From Bacteroidota bacterium (GTDB lineage Bacteria; Bacteroidota; Bacteroidia; Flavobacteriales; Flavobacteriaceae): 12,511 nt of DNA. Location: positions 1 to 12,511 of the forward strand of contig JAJYTI010000049.1 of NCBI GenBank assembly GCA_021793135.1, in the 5' to 3' direction. Below the pieces are notes generated by a model that saw only the letters and a list, made by a program, of their open reading frames with translations, searched no databases and was not told the origin of the DNA. Positions 1-6,714 of this stretch are shown here, in pieces. The first letter of the stretch is position 1. Each line of letters opens with the position of its first letter. A program made the position numbers and the translations under genes.

Positions 1-111
1 TTGTTTTTGATAATTATCGTGAATTTCAAAAACCACCGAATTAGATTGAGCAATAGCAGCCATCTGTAAAACACAAGGGAAGTATGCAGGATATAAGAGA
101 ATCTTATCCAT
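1..111 (-). CDS. WbqC-family protein, N-terminal fragment (cut by window edge)
   Basis: Only the first 37 codons are present; the gene runs off the left edge. The start is the ATG at 111-109, and the peptide begins MDKILLYPAYFPCV and reaches a stretch reading EIHDNYQKQ. A YP-x-x-F motif near the N-terminus and a DNYQKQ segment about 30 residues in are what I recall for WbqC-like proteins, a family of unclear biochemistry first noted in O-antigen clusters and widespread in Bacteroidota. The gene starts 26 bp after the lepB stop on the same strand, so it is probably the last visible member of the parA-to-lepB run. The role is unknown, and the family call rests on one short segment. Confidence 0.72.
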   Translation of the reverse strand, partial: MDKILLYPAYFPCVLQMAAIAQSNSVVFEIHDNYQKQ

Positions 112-137
112 ATGAAAATAAAAAAATAAGTTTTAAA

Positions 138-1700
138 TTATTTCTTTTTTCGTTTTCTAACTTCTCCCACTACGATTAAGATTACAATTCCAGCAATCAC
201 ATAGTATAAATAAGATACAGGCTCTCCTTGTCCATGTACCGTAGTAAACAAACGATTCCAACGAATTTTGTTACCAATTCCTTGTACTCGGTTGTTCATG
301 CTCATAAATACCATTACTGGTTTACCAACAACATGATTAAATGGTACGTAGCCCCAATTTCTAGCATCTTGAGAGTTATGTCGGTTATCTCCCATCATCC
401 AATAATAATCTTGTAAAAAGGTATATTCTGTTATTGGTTGATTATTGAGTAACACTTCGTCATCTAATACACTAATCTTGTTGTTTATTCCCATTTCACG
501 ACCCTCATAAACCTCAATAATACGTTTGTAGAATGGAATAGATTCTGGGGTAATGCTTACGGTAACACCTTTTTTCGGTATATAGATTGGTCCAAAGTTA
601 TCTACATTCCAAGGATAACGACTATCCTGTGGGAACATGCTAGAATCTGCTTTTCCTTTTTCATTGGTAATAGGAATTACTTTGTCAACATCAGGATGAT
701 TTTTAATTCTTTCCAGAGCGTCATCTGTCATAAATGCTTGAAAAGTAGTGTACTCTCTTGTTACAGGGAAAATATCAGTAACATCATAACGTTCAGCTAT
801 ATAATTTAGATTTAATGGTTTCGTACTTGTTATTAAATAGGAGTACTGTAGCTTAGCACGACATGGTAGATCTATAACTTCTCCGTTTATGTAAACTTGT
901 TTGTCTACAATCTCTAAAGAATCTCCTGGTATTGCTACCGTTCGTTTTACATAGTTAGATTTTTTATCTATTGGTTTTATACGATGTCCTTTTGCAGGAT
1001 TATTTATATCAACTAACGTATCTACAGGCCAGTTAAAAACAACAATATCATTTCTTTTTATTTTTTGAAATCCAGGAATTCGTATGTAAGGTAATTGCGG
1101 TTTATTAATATAAGATTTTGTATTTAAACCTGGAACAGTATCGTGAACCATTGGTAAACTTAAAGTGGTCATAGGTGCACGCGGGCCGTAATGTAATTTA
1201 CTTACAAATAAATAATCTCCAACTAATAATGTTTTCTCTAAAGATGAAGTAGGGATAGTAAAAGGCTGAATGAAATACGTATGAATAATACTTGCAGCTA
1301 CTACTGCAAATAGAATAGAGCTAACCCATTCTCCAGATTTGCTTTTTGGTTTTAAGCTTCTTTCTTTACGATGCGTAACATCTTGAGTATAATTTACATA
1401 ACCTATATAAAGACCTAAAGTTAATATTCCTAAGAAAGTATCTTTATATGTTGTTTTCCCAAAACTGCGAAGTGTTTCTACCCATATTACAGGAAACATT
1501 ATTAGATTGATAATTGGTAGGAATAATAAAATAGTCCACCACATAGGACGATGAATAATTTTCATCAATACTATTGCGTTATATACTGGTATAGCCGCTT
1601 CCCAAGCTTTTCTCCCTGCTGCAATATACAGCTTCCAAGTACATGCAAAGTGCACTAACTGGACAAATAAGAAAAATAATAACCAAGCTGTAAAATTCAT
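138..1700 (-). CDS. lepB: Signal peptidase I, long Bacteroidota form
   Basis: Membrane serine protease that removes signal peptides from proteins leaving the cytoplasm by Sec or Tat. At 520 residues it is much longer than E. coli LepB (324). Hydrophobic segments lie at about 4-20, 53-73 and 88-101, in an N-terminal region like that of other Bacteroidota LepB proteins, and at 126-142 just before the catalytic domain. The Ser-Lys dyad is visible: Ser153 in TSSLEKTLLVGD and Lys252 in YVKRTVAIPGD. The conserved box GDNRHNSQDAR is at 437-447. A further hydrophobic span at about 497-512 is followed by a basic tail (RKRKKK). The usual Ser-Met pair is Ser-Leu here. The stretch between Lys252 and Gly437 is longer than in E. 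coli. It starts 20 bp after the dapB stop and is followed by the WbqC-family gene, so co-transcription is likely. Confidence 0.95.
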   Translation of the reverse strand: MNFTAWLLFFLFVQLVHFACTWKLYIAAGRKAWEAAIPVYNAIVLMKIIHRPMWWTILLFLPIINLIMFPVIWVETLRSFGKTTYKDTFLGILTLGLYIGYVNYTQDVTHRKERSLKPKSKSGEWVSSILFAVVAASIIHTYFIQPFTIPTSSLEKTLLVGDYLFVSKLHYGPRAPMTTLSLPMVHDTVPGLNTKSYINKPQLPYIRIPGFQKIKRNDIVVFNWPVDTLVDINNPAKGHRIKPIDKKSNYVKRTVAIPGDSLEIVDKQVYINGEVIDLPCRAKLQYSYLITSTKPLNLNYIAERYDVTDIFPVTREYTTFQAFMTDDALERIKNHPDVDKVIPITNEKGKADSSMFPQDSRYPWNVDNFGPIYIPKKGVTVSITPESIPFYKRIIEVYEGREMGINNKISVLDDEVLLNNQPITEYTFLQDYYWMMGDNRHNSQDARNWGYVPFNHVVGKPVMVFMSMNNRVQGIGNKIRWNRLFTTVHGQGEPVSYLYYVIAGIVILIVVGEVRKRKKK

Positions 1701-1720
1701 AATGCGTTATCTTAAAAATA

Positions 1721-2422
1721 TTATTTTAATTGGAGTACGTCGTTCATAGTATATACTCCAGTTTTATCTTTTAGCCATTCTGCTGCTAAAATTGCTCCCA
1801 TAGCAAAACCATCTCTGCTATGTGCTTCATGTTTAATACTTAATGTGTCGATTTTTGCCTGATATGTTACCGTCTGTGTTCCTTTTACTCCAGGTTCTCT
1901 ATACGCGTAAATAGGAATACTATCTTTTTCTTCTTCATCTAAAGACCATGTGGTTTTCTCTCTAAAAGGTAATATGTCTTTTGCGATGGAGATGGCTGTG
2001 CCACTAGGCGCATCGAGTTTTTCAGTGTGATGAATTTCGTCTATACGTATTCCATATTCAGGGAAACCTTCCATGGCTTTTGCCAGAATTTTATTGAAAT
2101 GGAAAAATATATTAACGCCTAGGCTAAAGTTAGAAGCATAAAGTAGGGCAGCCTTCTTTTGTTTGCACTCTGCTACTATATCTTCATAACTTTCTATCCA
2201 ACCAGTAGTTCCGCATACTACAGGAAGTCCAAGTTCAAAACACTTAATAAGATTTGGAATAACCGCATTAGGAGTGGTAAATTCTATTGCAACATCTGCA
2301 TCTTCTAGCTTACCTTCGTTCCAATGCTTTGTAGATTTATATACAATTTTATGGCCTTTTGCAATAGCTAGTTTCTCAATGGTTTTTCCCATTTTTCCAT
2401 ATCCTATAAGTGCTATTTTCAT
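1721..2422 (-). CDS. dapB: 4-hydroxy-tetrahydrodipicolinate reductase
   Basis: Cytoplasmic enzyme of the lysine/meso-diaminopimelate pathway that reduces hydroxy-tetrahydrodipicolinate with NAD(P)H. The N-terminal nucleotide-binding loop GYGKMG is at 7-12, EFTTP at 47-51 and GTTGW at 71-75. The signature EIHHTEKLDAPSGTA is at 129-143. By alignment from memory, His131 and Lys135 correspond to the E. coli acid/base His159 and Lys163, and Gly141-Thr142 to the substrate-binding GT. The length of 233 residues is shorter than E. coli DapB (273), which I recall as normal for Bacteroidota; no motif is missing. Its ATG overlaps the stop of the DUF5683 gene by four bases (ATGA), a typical translational coupling arrangement. 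lepB follows 20 bp downstream. Confidence 0.96.
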   Translation of the reverse strand: MKIALIGYGKMGKTIEKLAIAKGHKIVYKSTKHWNEGKLEDADVAIEFTTPNAVIPNLIKCFELGLPVVCGTTGWIESYEDIVAECKQKKAALLYASNFSLGVNIFFHFNKILAKAMEGFPEYGIRIDEIHHTEKLDAPSGTAISIAKDILPFREKTTWSLDEEEKDSIPIYAYREPGVKGTQTVTYQAKIDTLSIKHEAHSRDGFAMGAILAAEWLKDKTGVYTMNDVLQLK

Positions 2423-2994
2423 AGATTAAAATTTAATGATAATAAGTAAGTAGATTGGTATTGAACAGGATCGACTTCTATAGTTGGACGTATGGAAAGA
2501 TCTTCACTTAAATTAAATTGTCTTAAGTGTGCGTCTACATTAGCATCTATAATATTTAATAAATAAAATCCTACTGCCGCAGCTATACTTAAGTCTTTAT
2601 AACGTTGTGCAGTACGTTGTGCATCTCTAAGTCTTTGATCAGAAATTCTAGGTGTTTCTCCTTCGCCATAGAATTCATCGTCGGTATAACCTTCCAAGCG
2701 TCGTTTATAGGCATTTCGAAAGCGTTTATAATCCTTTTTATTTTCTAAATGAAAATAAACACTGGTCCCAATTCCAGCATATACTATAGGAATCTTCCAA
2801 TATTTTTTATTGTATGCTTGTCCTAAGCCTGGAACTACAGCAGAATAGAAAGCAGCTTTGGCTGGAGCTAATGGATTATATTCTCCAGCGGCAAAATTTA
2901 CTTTTCCTTCTACCTTTAGGCTATCTGCTTCTTGTGCTGTAACAGATAATGTAATAGCAACAAAAAACACAAACAAGAATACAAACCTACCCAC
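2419..2994 (-). CDS. DUF5683-type exported/membrane protein, function unknown
   Basis: Small protein of 191 residues. Residues 1-20 form a hydrophobic signal sequence ending in TAQ-E, a plausible signal peptidase I site. A conserved-looking block PGLGQAYNKKYWK at 55-67 runs into a hydrophobic span at about 68-82, followed by a very basic stretch (83-99, many Lys/Arg). A second hydrophobic span lies at about 135-150. This layout and the position between parB and dapB match what I remember as DUF5683 in Bacteroidota; no biochemical role is known to me. The start must be GTG at 2994-2992, because an in-frame TAA lies two codons upstream and no ATG is near the signal peptide. It overlaps the parB end by 8 bp and the dapB start by 4 bp, so its translation is probably coupled on both sides. 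Confidence 0.85.
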   Translation of the reverse strand: MGRFVFLFVFFVAITLSVTAQEADSLKVEGKVNFAAGEYNPLAPAKAAFYSAVVPGLGQAYNKKYWKIPIVYAGIGTSVYFHLENKKDYKRFRNAYKRRLEGYTDDEFYGEGETPRISDQRLRDAQRTAQRYKDLSIAAAVGFYLLNIIDANVDAHLRQFNLSEDLSIRPTIEVDPVQYQSTYLLSLNFNL

Positions 2995-3886
2995 GTTTTA
3001 TAAGTTTTAAAATTCTATCTAAATCCTCTTGGTTTTTAAAAGGAACAATCATTTGTCCTTTTCCAGATTTGTTTACTCGTAAACTTACCTTACTATCTAA
3101 GTAAGTAGAAAGTTCATTTTTTGCAGCTCTTGCATAACTAGGTAAGTTAGGCTTTGCAGTTTTTTCTTTATTGTCATTAGGGTTTTTATATTCACGAACA
3201 ATCGCTTCGGTTTGTCTAACAGACAAAGATTGATCGATGATTTTTTCGTAAATTTCTAATTGCGATTGCATATCATCTATGTTTACTAAAGCACGCCCAT
3301 GGCCCATAGAGATAAATCCATCTCGCATTCCTGTTTGAACAATAGGATCTAATTTAAGAAGTCGCAAATAGTTTGCAATAGTCGAACGGTTTTTTCCTAC
3401 TCGTTCGCTTAGTGCTTCTTGTGTTAGTTCTATTTCATTTATTAATCTTTCGTACGAAAGTGCAATTTCTATAGGATCTAAGTCCTGACGCTGGATGTTT
3501 TCTACCAATGCCATTTCTAAAGATTCCTGATCATTTGCTATACGAACGTAAGCTGGAATTGTTTCTAAACCGACTAACTTGGAAGCACGAAAACGTCGTT
3601 CACCACTTACAAGTTGAAATTGATTTCTAGATAATTTTCGAACGGTTATCGGCTGAATAACACCTAATTCTTTGATAGACGATGCTAATTCTTTTAAAGC
3701 ATCTTCATTAAAGCTAGTTCTAGGCTGAAAAGGGTTTACCTCAATATTTTCTATATCTAACTCTACAATGGTTCCTACTATTTTATCTGCATTTTTATCT
3801 TGTGCCGATTTCACTTCTTCTTTAGGATCATTTAATAAAGCCGATAATCCTCTGCCTAATGCCTGTTTCCTTGTTGCCTTTGCCAT
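2987..3886 (-). CDS. parB: Chromosome partitioning protein ParB (Spo0J type)
   Basis: CTP-dependent DNA clamp that loads at parS sites near the origin and works with ParA in chromosome segregation. The N-terminal ALGRGLSALL (9-18) is the typical ParA-contacting start of chromosomal ParB proteins. The nucleotide-binding fold contains NPFQPR (51-56) and the GERRFRA box (95-101), followed by ENIQRQDL (129-136). A helix-turn-helix lies at about 154-176 (LTQEALSERVGKNRSTIANY), with the GHGRALV segment at 195-201. The lysine-rich linker at about 235-250 leads to a C-terminal dimerisation domain. The full length of 299 residues is normal. It starts 6 bp after the parA stop. I found no parS-like sequence in this window. 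Confidence 0.96.
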   Translation of the reverse strand: MAKATRKQALGRGLSALLNDPKEEVKSAQDKNADKIVGTIVELDIENIEVNPFQPRTSFNEDALKELASSIKELGVIQPITVRKLSRNQFQLVSGERRFRASKLVGLETIPAYVRIANDQESLEMALVENIQRQDLDPIEIALSYERLINEIELTQEALSERVGKNRSTIANYLRLLKLDPIVQTGMRDGFISMGHGRALVNIDDMQSQLEIYEKIIDQSLSVRQTEAIVREYKNPNDNKEKTAKPNLPSYARAAKNELSTYLDSKVSLRVNKSGKGQMIVPFKNQEDLDRILKLIKRG

Positions 3887-3892
3887 TTCGAT

Positions 3893-4657
3893 TTAGCTGT
3901 TTTTTCTTATTAATTCTTCTGCGAGGCTCAAATAATTATTTGCTCCTACACTGCTTGCATCATATGTAATAATGCTTTCTCCAAAACTTGGAGCTTCACC
4001 TAGTCGAACATTTCGTTGAATAATGGTGTCGAATACCATGTCTTTAAAGTGTTTTTGAACTTCGTCTACTACTTGATTAGAAAGTCGTAAACGCGAGTCA
4101 TACATCGTTAAAAGAAGTCCTTCTATATCCAACGATGCATTATGAATACGTTGAACACTTTTAATGGTATTCAAGAGTTTTCCTAATCCTTCTAGTGCGA
4201 AATATTCGCATTGGATAGGAATAATAACGGAATCTGCTGCCGTAAGAGCATTTAAAGTAAGCAAGCCTAACGATGGGGCACAGTCTAATATGATATAGTC
4301 GTACTGATCGCGAATAGCACTAATAGCTTTTTGCATACGATATTCTCTCTTAGATGCATCTACCAATTCGATCTCCACTGCAACTAAGTCAATATGTGCA
4401 GGGATGATATCTAGGTTAGGAGAGTTGGTAGGCAAGATAGCCTCTTGTATTAAATCTGCCGATTCTAAGATGCGATATGTGCCAATTTCTACCGTATCGG
4501 TATCTAAACCCAATCCCGATGTAGCATTAGCCTGTGGATCGGCGTCTATTAAAAGAACCTTCTTTTCTAGTACACCCAAACAAGCAGCTAAATTTACAGC
4601 GGTTGTTGTTTTTCCAACACCACCTTTTTGATTTGCAATTGCAATTACTTTGCCCAT
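3893..4657 (-). CDS. parA: Chromosome partitioning ATPase ParA (Soj type)
   Basis: Deviant Walker-type ATPase that dimerises with ATP, binds DNA non-specifically and moves ParB-parS complexes apart. The deviant Walker A motif KGGVGKTT is at 11-18, the A-prime motif LLIDADPQANAT at 35-46 and Walker B YIILDCAPS at 121-129. The protein has 254 residues and starts directly at the ATPase fold, with no N-terminal helix-turn-helix. This marks it as the chromosomal form and not the long plasmid type that also represses its own promoter. It is the first gene of the tight parA-parB-DUF5683-dapB-lepB run. The 166-bp gap upstream holds a weak promoter candidate and a 16-bp palindrome. Confidence 0.96.
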   Translation of the reverse strand: MGKVIAIANQKGGVGKTTTAVNLAACLGVLEKKVLLIDADPQANATSGLGLDTDTVEIGTYRILESADLIQEAILPTNSPNLDIIPAHIDLVAVEIELVDASKREYRMQKAISAIRDQYDYIILDCAPSLGLLTLNALTAADSVIIPIQCEYFALEGLGKLLNTIKSVQRIHNASLDIEGLLLTMYDSRLRLSNQVVDEVQKHFKDMVFDTIIQRNVRLGEAPSFGESIITYDASSVGANNYLSLAEELIRKNS

Positions 4658-4683
4658 GAAACCATCTTACTATAATTAAGGCA

Positions 4684-4714
4684 TAAAAGTACGACTATTT
4701 ATGTATATATAAAA
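4684..4714 (-). promoter_or_regulatory. Weak candidate promoter for the parA operon
   Basis: On the minus strand TTTT (4714-4711) is followed after 19 bases by TACTTTTA (4691-4684). This resembles the Bacteroidota pattern TTTG-N19-TAnnTTTG with one mismatch in each box. The -7 box ends 26 bp before the parA ATG, a fitting distance. In such AT-rich DNA a match of this quality can occur by chance. Confidence 0.3.
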
Positions 4715-4757
4715 TAGTGCTGTCCTTTATACCTATTATGATTTATTACTAATACTG

Positions 4758-4773
4758 TACTAAAATTTTAGTA
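4758..4773. repeat. Perfect 16-bp palindrome upstream of parA
   Basis: TACTAAAATTTTAGTA reads the same on both strands with no spacer. The five bases AATAC at 4751-4755 also pair with GTATT at 4771-4775, so two overlapping symmetric structures are possible. It lies in the 166-bp gap between the short-chain reductase stop and the parA start. With no loop it suits a dimeric regulator site better than a hairpin terminator. The AT-rich background makes chance occurrence possible. Confidence 0.45.
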
Positions 4774-4823
4774 TTGCTCTCTGTGGCAATATAGTTAGCA
4801 TAATTCTGCAATAGTACAATTTT

Positions 4824-5696
4824 TTATTTTTTCTTCCTACTTTGTTCCAATGCATCCCACAACGATTCGGGAATTTCTCTAAGGAAATTAAATTGTCCTG
4901 CACCTTGAAGCCATTCTCCACCATCTAAGGTGATAACTTCTCCATTTAAAAATGATGCATAATCTGAAACCATGTACGATGCTAAATTTCCTAGTTCTTC
5001 ATGTTTCCCTACGCGTGCCAATGGAATTTTTTTAGTCATATCGGCTAGATGTTGGAGTTGAGGTGGAAGGAGTCTTTCAATAGCACCCTTAGTAGGGAAC
5101 GCTCCGGGAGCAATAGCATTGCTTCGGATGCCATATTTAGCCCATTCTACCGCTAAAGATCTTGTCATAGCGAGAACCCCAGCTTTTGCAGTAGCACTAG
5201 GAACTACATAAGCCGATCCTGTCCATGAATAGGTAGTGACAATATTTAAAATATTCTTATTGTTTTCTTTATTCTCAATCCAGCGTTTTCCTAGAGCTAA
5301 AGTACAATTGCTAGTTCCTTTTAGAACAATATCGACTACGGTGTCGAAAGCATTTGCACTAAGTCTTTCTGTAGGAGAAATGAAGTTTCCTGCCGCATTA
5401 TTTACAAGTACATCAATGCCTCCAGTAGTTTCTATAGCTTGGTCTAACATTGTTTCTACGCTATTATAATCTCGTACATCACAGGAGAAAACATAAACTT
5501 TACCCCCAGTTTGGCCTTCGAGTTCTTCTTTTGCTAATTGTAGTTTTTCTAGATTTCTAGAGGCTATTACAAGGGTAGCTCCGAGATTTAAAAATTGTTT
5601 GGCCATAGCTTTTCCTAAACCACTTCCACCTCCAGTAATAAGAATCGTTTTATTTATTAATGCGTCTTTTTGTAACATTGGTTTTATATCAATCAT
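4824..5696 (-). CDS. Short-chain dehydrogenase/reductase, 2,4-dienoyl-CoA reductase type
   Basis: NAD(P)H-dependent Rossmann-fold reductase of 290 residues. The cofactor loop TGGGSGLG is at 21-28, CDVRD at 72-76 and NNAAGNFISPTERLS at 99-113. The classical SDR Tyr-x-x-x-Lys is absent. Instead it has Tyr156 in VTTYSWTGS, Ser167 and Lys171 in PSATAKAG, plus Asn104. The spacing Tyr-11-Ser-4-Lys is the same as I recall for human mitochondrial DECR1 (Tyr199, Ser210, Lys214, with Asn148), and NNAAGNFISPTERLS matches it almost word for word. The likely role is reduction of 2,4-dienoyl-CoA during breakdown of unsaturated fatty acids. This is unlike E. coli FadH, an unrelated iron-sulfur flavoprotein. 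The family call is strong; the exact substrate is inferred. A second Met at position 7 is an alternative start. No other beta-oxidation gene lies nearby. Confidence 0.88.
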   Translation of the reverse strand: MIDIKPMLQKDALINKTILITGGGSGLGKAMAKQFLNLGATLVIASRNLEKLQLAKEELEGQTGGKVYVFSCDVRDYNSVETMLDQAIETTGGIDVLVNNAAGNFISPTERLSANAFDTVVDIVLKGTSNCTLALGKRWIENKENNKNILNIVTTYSWTGSAYVVPSATAKAGVLAMTRSLAVEWAKYGIRSNAIAPGAFPTKGAIERLLPPQLQHLADMTKKIPLARVGKHEELGNLASYMVSDYASFLNGEVITLDGGEWLQGAGQFNFLREIPESLWDALEQSRKKK

Positions 5697-5940
5697 AAAT
5701 TTCTGTCTTAAATCATTAAGTCGTGTAAGAAATTAAAAATACGTTTTTGCTTTCGGATAGCCTAGATGAACTTAAAATTTAATCCGTGTTTTTTGTGTAT
5801 AATGATATAACTTGAGTAAAATTTTCTAATTCAAATAGAATATTGGTTTTGTACTTTTGATTGAAAAAAATATAATTTATCAGAGATAAATATTAAGTTG
5901 AAGTGAATAATTCTTTTTATTGTAAGTTTTTCCAATATTA

Positions 5941-5968
5941 TTTATAATAAAAACGAGTTTATTATAAA
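5941..5968. repeat. 11-bp perfect inverted repeat upstream of azurin
   Basis: The arms TTTATAATAAA (5941-5951) and TTTATTATAAA (5958-5968) are exact reverse complements around the six-base spacer AACGAG. No T-run follows on either strand, and it lies about 90 bp upstream of the azurin -7 box, so an operator or a weak hairpin is more likely than a terminator. The arms contain only A and T, which lowers the significance. Confidence 0.4.
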
Positions 5969-6060
5969 GAGAAGCTAATTTTAAGACTTATTAGTGTTAA
6001 TTGTAGGTTAAATTAGAATAGTATTAGAAGCTAATGGAAGGAATACATATTAGAAACCAT

Positions 6061-6068
6061 TATATTTG
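6061..6068 (+). promoter_or_regulatory. Candidate -7 promoter box for the azurin-like gene
   Basis: TATATTTG matches the Bacteroidota -7 consensus TAnnTTTG exactly and ends 27 bp before the azurin ATG, which would give a leader of about 20 nt. No TTTG-like -33 box is present at the expected spacing (6038-6041 reads AAGG), so the call rests on one box. Confidence 0.42.
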
Positions 6069-6095
6069 TTATTAAAATTATAAAACACAAATATT

Positions 6096-6635
6096 ATGCA
6101 CAGATTTGCAGTATTAGCTTTAGCACTTCTTATGATGAGCTGTGGTGGCGATTCTAAGAAAGAAAAAAAAGAGCCTGTATCCATTGGTTCTTCAGAAAAA
6201 ACTGAGAAAGTTGAAACAAAAACAACAGCAAAAGGTGTTGAATTCAATGAAGATGGTACAGAAGCTACCGTAACTATTGAAGGAGATGACACAATGAAGT
6301 TCAACTTGAAAGAGATTAAAGTAAAAGAAGGAATGAAAGTTACTCTTACTTTAGTTCATACAGGTCAAATGGATATTGAAGTTATGGGACACAACTGGGT
6401 ACTATTAAACCAAGGTGTTGATATCATGGATTTTGGTGGAGATGCTGCATCCGCTGCAGATAGTGACTATATCCCATCTGATAGATTAGATGATATTATC
6501 GTTCACACTGATTTGATTGGTGGAGGAGAATCTACAACAATTACCTTTGATGCACCAGCAAAAGGAGAGTATGATTTTATCTGCTCATTCCCAGGACACG
6601 TTGCATTGATGAAAGGAAAGTTTATTGTTGAGTAA
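6096..6635 (+). CDS. Azurin-like type I copper lipoprotein
   Basis: Small blue-copper electron carrier of 179 residues anchored by lipid. The signal sequence ends in the lipobox LMMSC with Cys16, followed by a charged Lys/Glu-rich tether (about 20-45) and the cupredoxin domain (about 48-179). All copper ligands are visible: Gly98-His99 in MGHNWVL, Cys163 and His168 in CSFPGH, and Met172 in ALMKG. These correspond to Gly45, His46, Cys112, His117 and Met121 of Pseudomonas azurin with identical Cys-His-Met spacing. The azurin disulfide is absent, since Cys16 and Cys163 are the only cysteines. It probably acts in the periplasm or on the inner face of the outer membrane, passing electrons between cytochromes. 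No partner gene is nearby, and it appears to be transcribed alone, between its own promoter and a strong terminator. Confidence 0.93.
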   Translation: MHRFAVLALALLMMSCGGDSKKEKKEPVSIGSSEKTEKVETKTTAKGVEFNEDGTEATVTIEGDDTMKFNLKEIKVKEGMKVTLTLVHTGQMDIEVMGHNWVLLNQGVDIMDFGGDAASAADSDYIPSDRLDDIIVHTDLIGGGESTTITFDAPAKGEYDFICSFPGHVALMKGKFIVE

Positions 6636-6651
6636 TAAACTAACTTATATT

Positions 6652-6694
6652 AAATAAATAAGCCTGTGAATATTATTCACAGGCTTATTTATTT
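6652..6694. terminator. Strong hairpin terminator between azurin and lplA
   Basis: A perfect 19-bp inverted repeat (6652-6670 and 6676-6694) encloses the loop TATTA. The stem core AAGCCTGTGAA is GC-richer, and both flanks are runs of A and T. It lies 16 bp after the azurin stop and 20 bp before the end of the convergent lipoate ligase gene. It probably stops transcription from both sides, with the better T-rich tail on the plus strand. Confidence 0.85.
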
Positions 6695-6714
6695 TTAAAT
6701 AGTGGGTGGAAATA

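Larger units (their letters stand above)
5697..6095. other. AT-rich divergent intergenic region
   Basis: This 399-bp gap separates the minus-strand reductase from the plus-strand azurin-like gene and should hold both promoters. I see no credible gene in it. It contains an AT-only inverted repeat at 5941-5968, a 10-bp direct repeat AGAAGCTAAT at 5970-5979 and 6026-6035, an isolated TACTTTTG at 5852-5859, a short CTTAA/TTAAG inverted repeat at 5707-5720, and the azurin -7 box at 6061-6068. Confidence 0.7.

Noticed and set aside
4776..4795. Inverted repeat TATTGC/GCAATA as a terminator for the short-chain reductase
   Set aside because: Only six base pairs around an eight-base loop and no T-run after it on the minus strand, so it is too weak to call.
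5852..5859. TACTTTTG as a promoter for azurin with a leader of about 240 nt
   Set aside because: It matches the -7 consensus but has no -33 box at about 19 bp, and another exact -7 box (6061-6068) is much better placed. Such octamers are common in AT-rich DNA.
6050..6304. Minus-strand open frame opposite the start of azurin
   Set aside because: It lies antisense to the azurin signal and tether, covers its promoter box, and has low-complexity content typical of a shadow frame.
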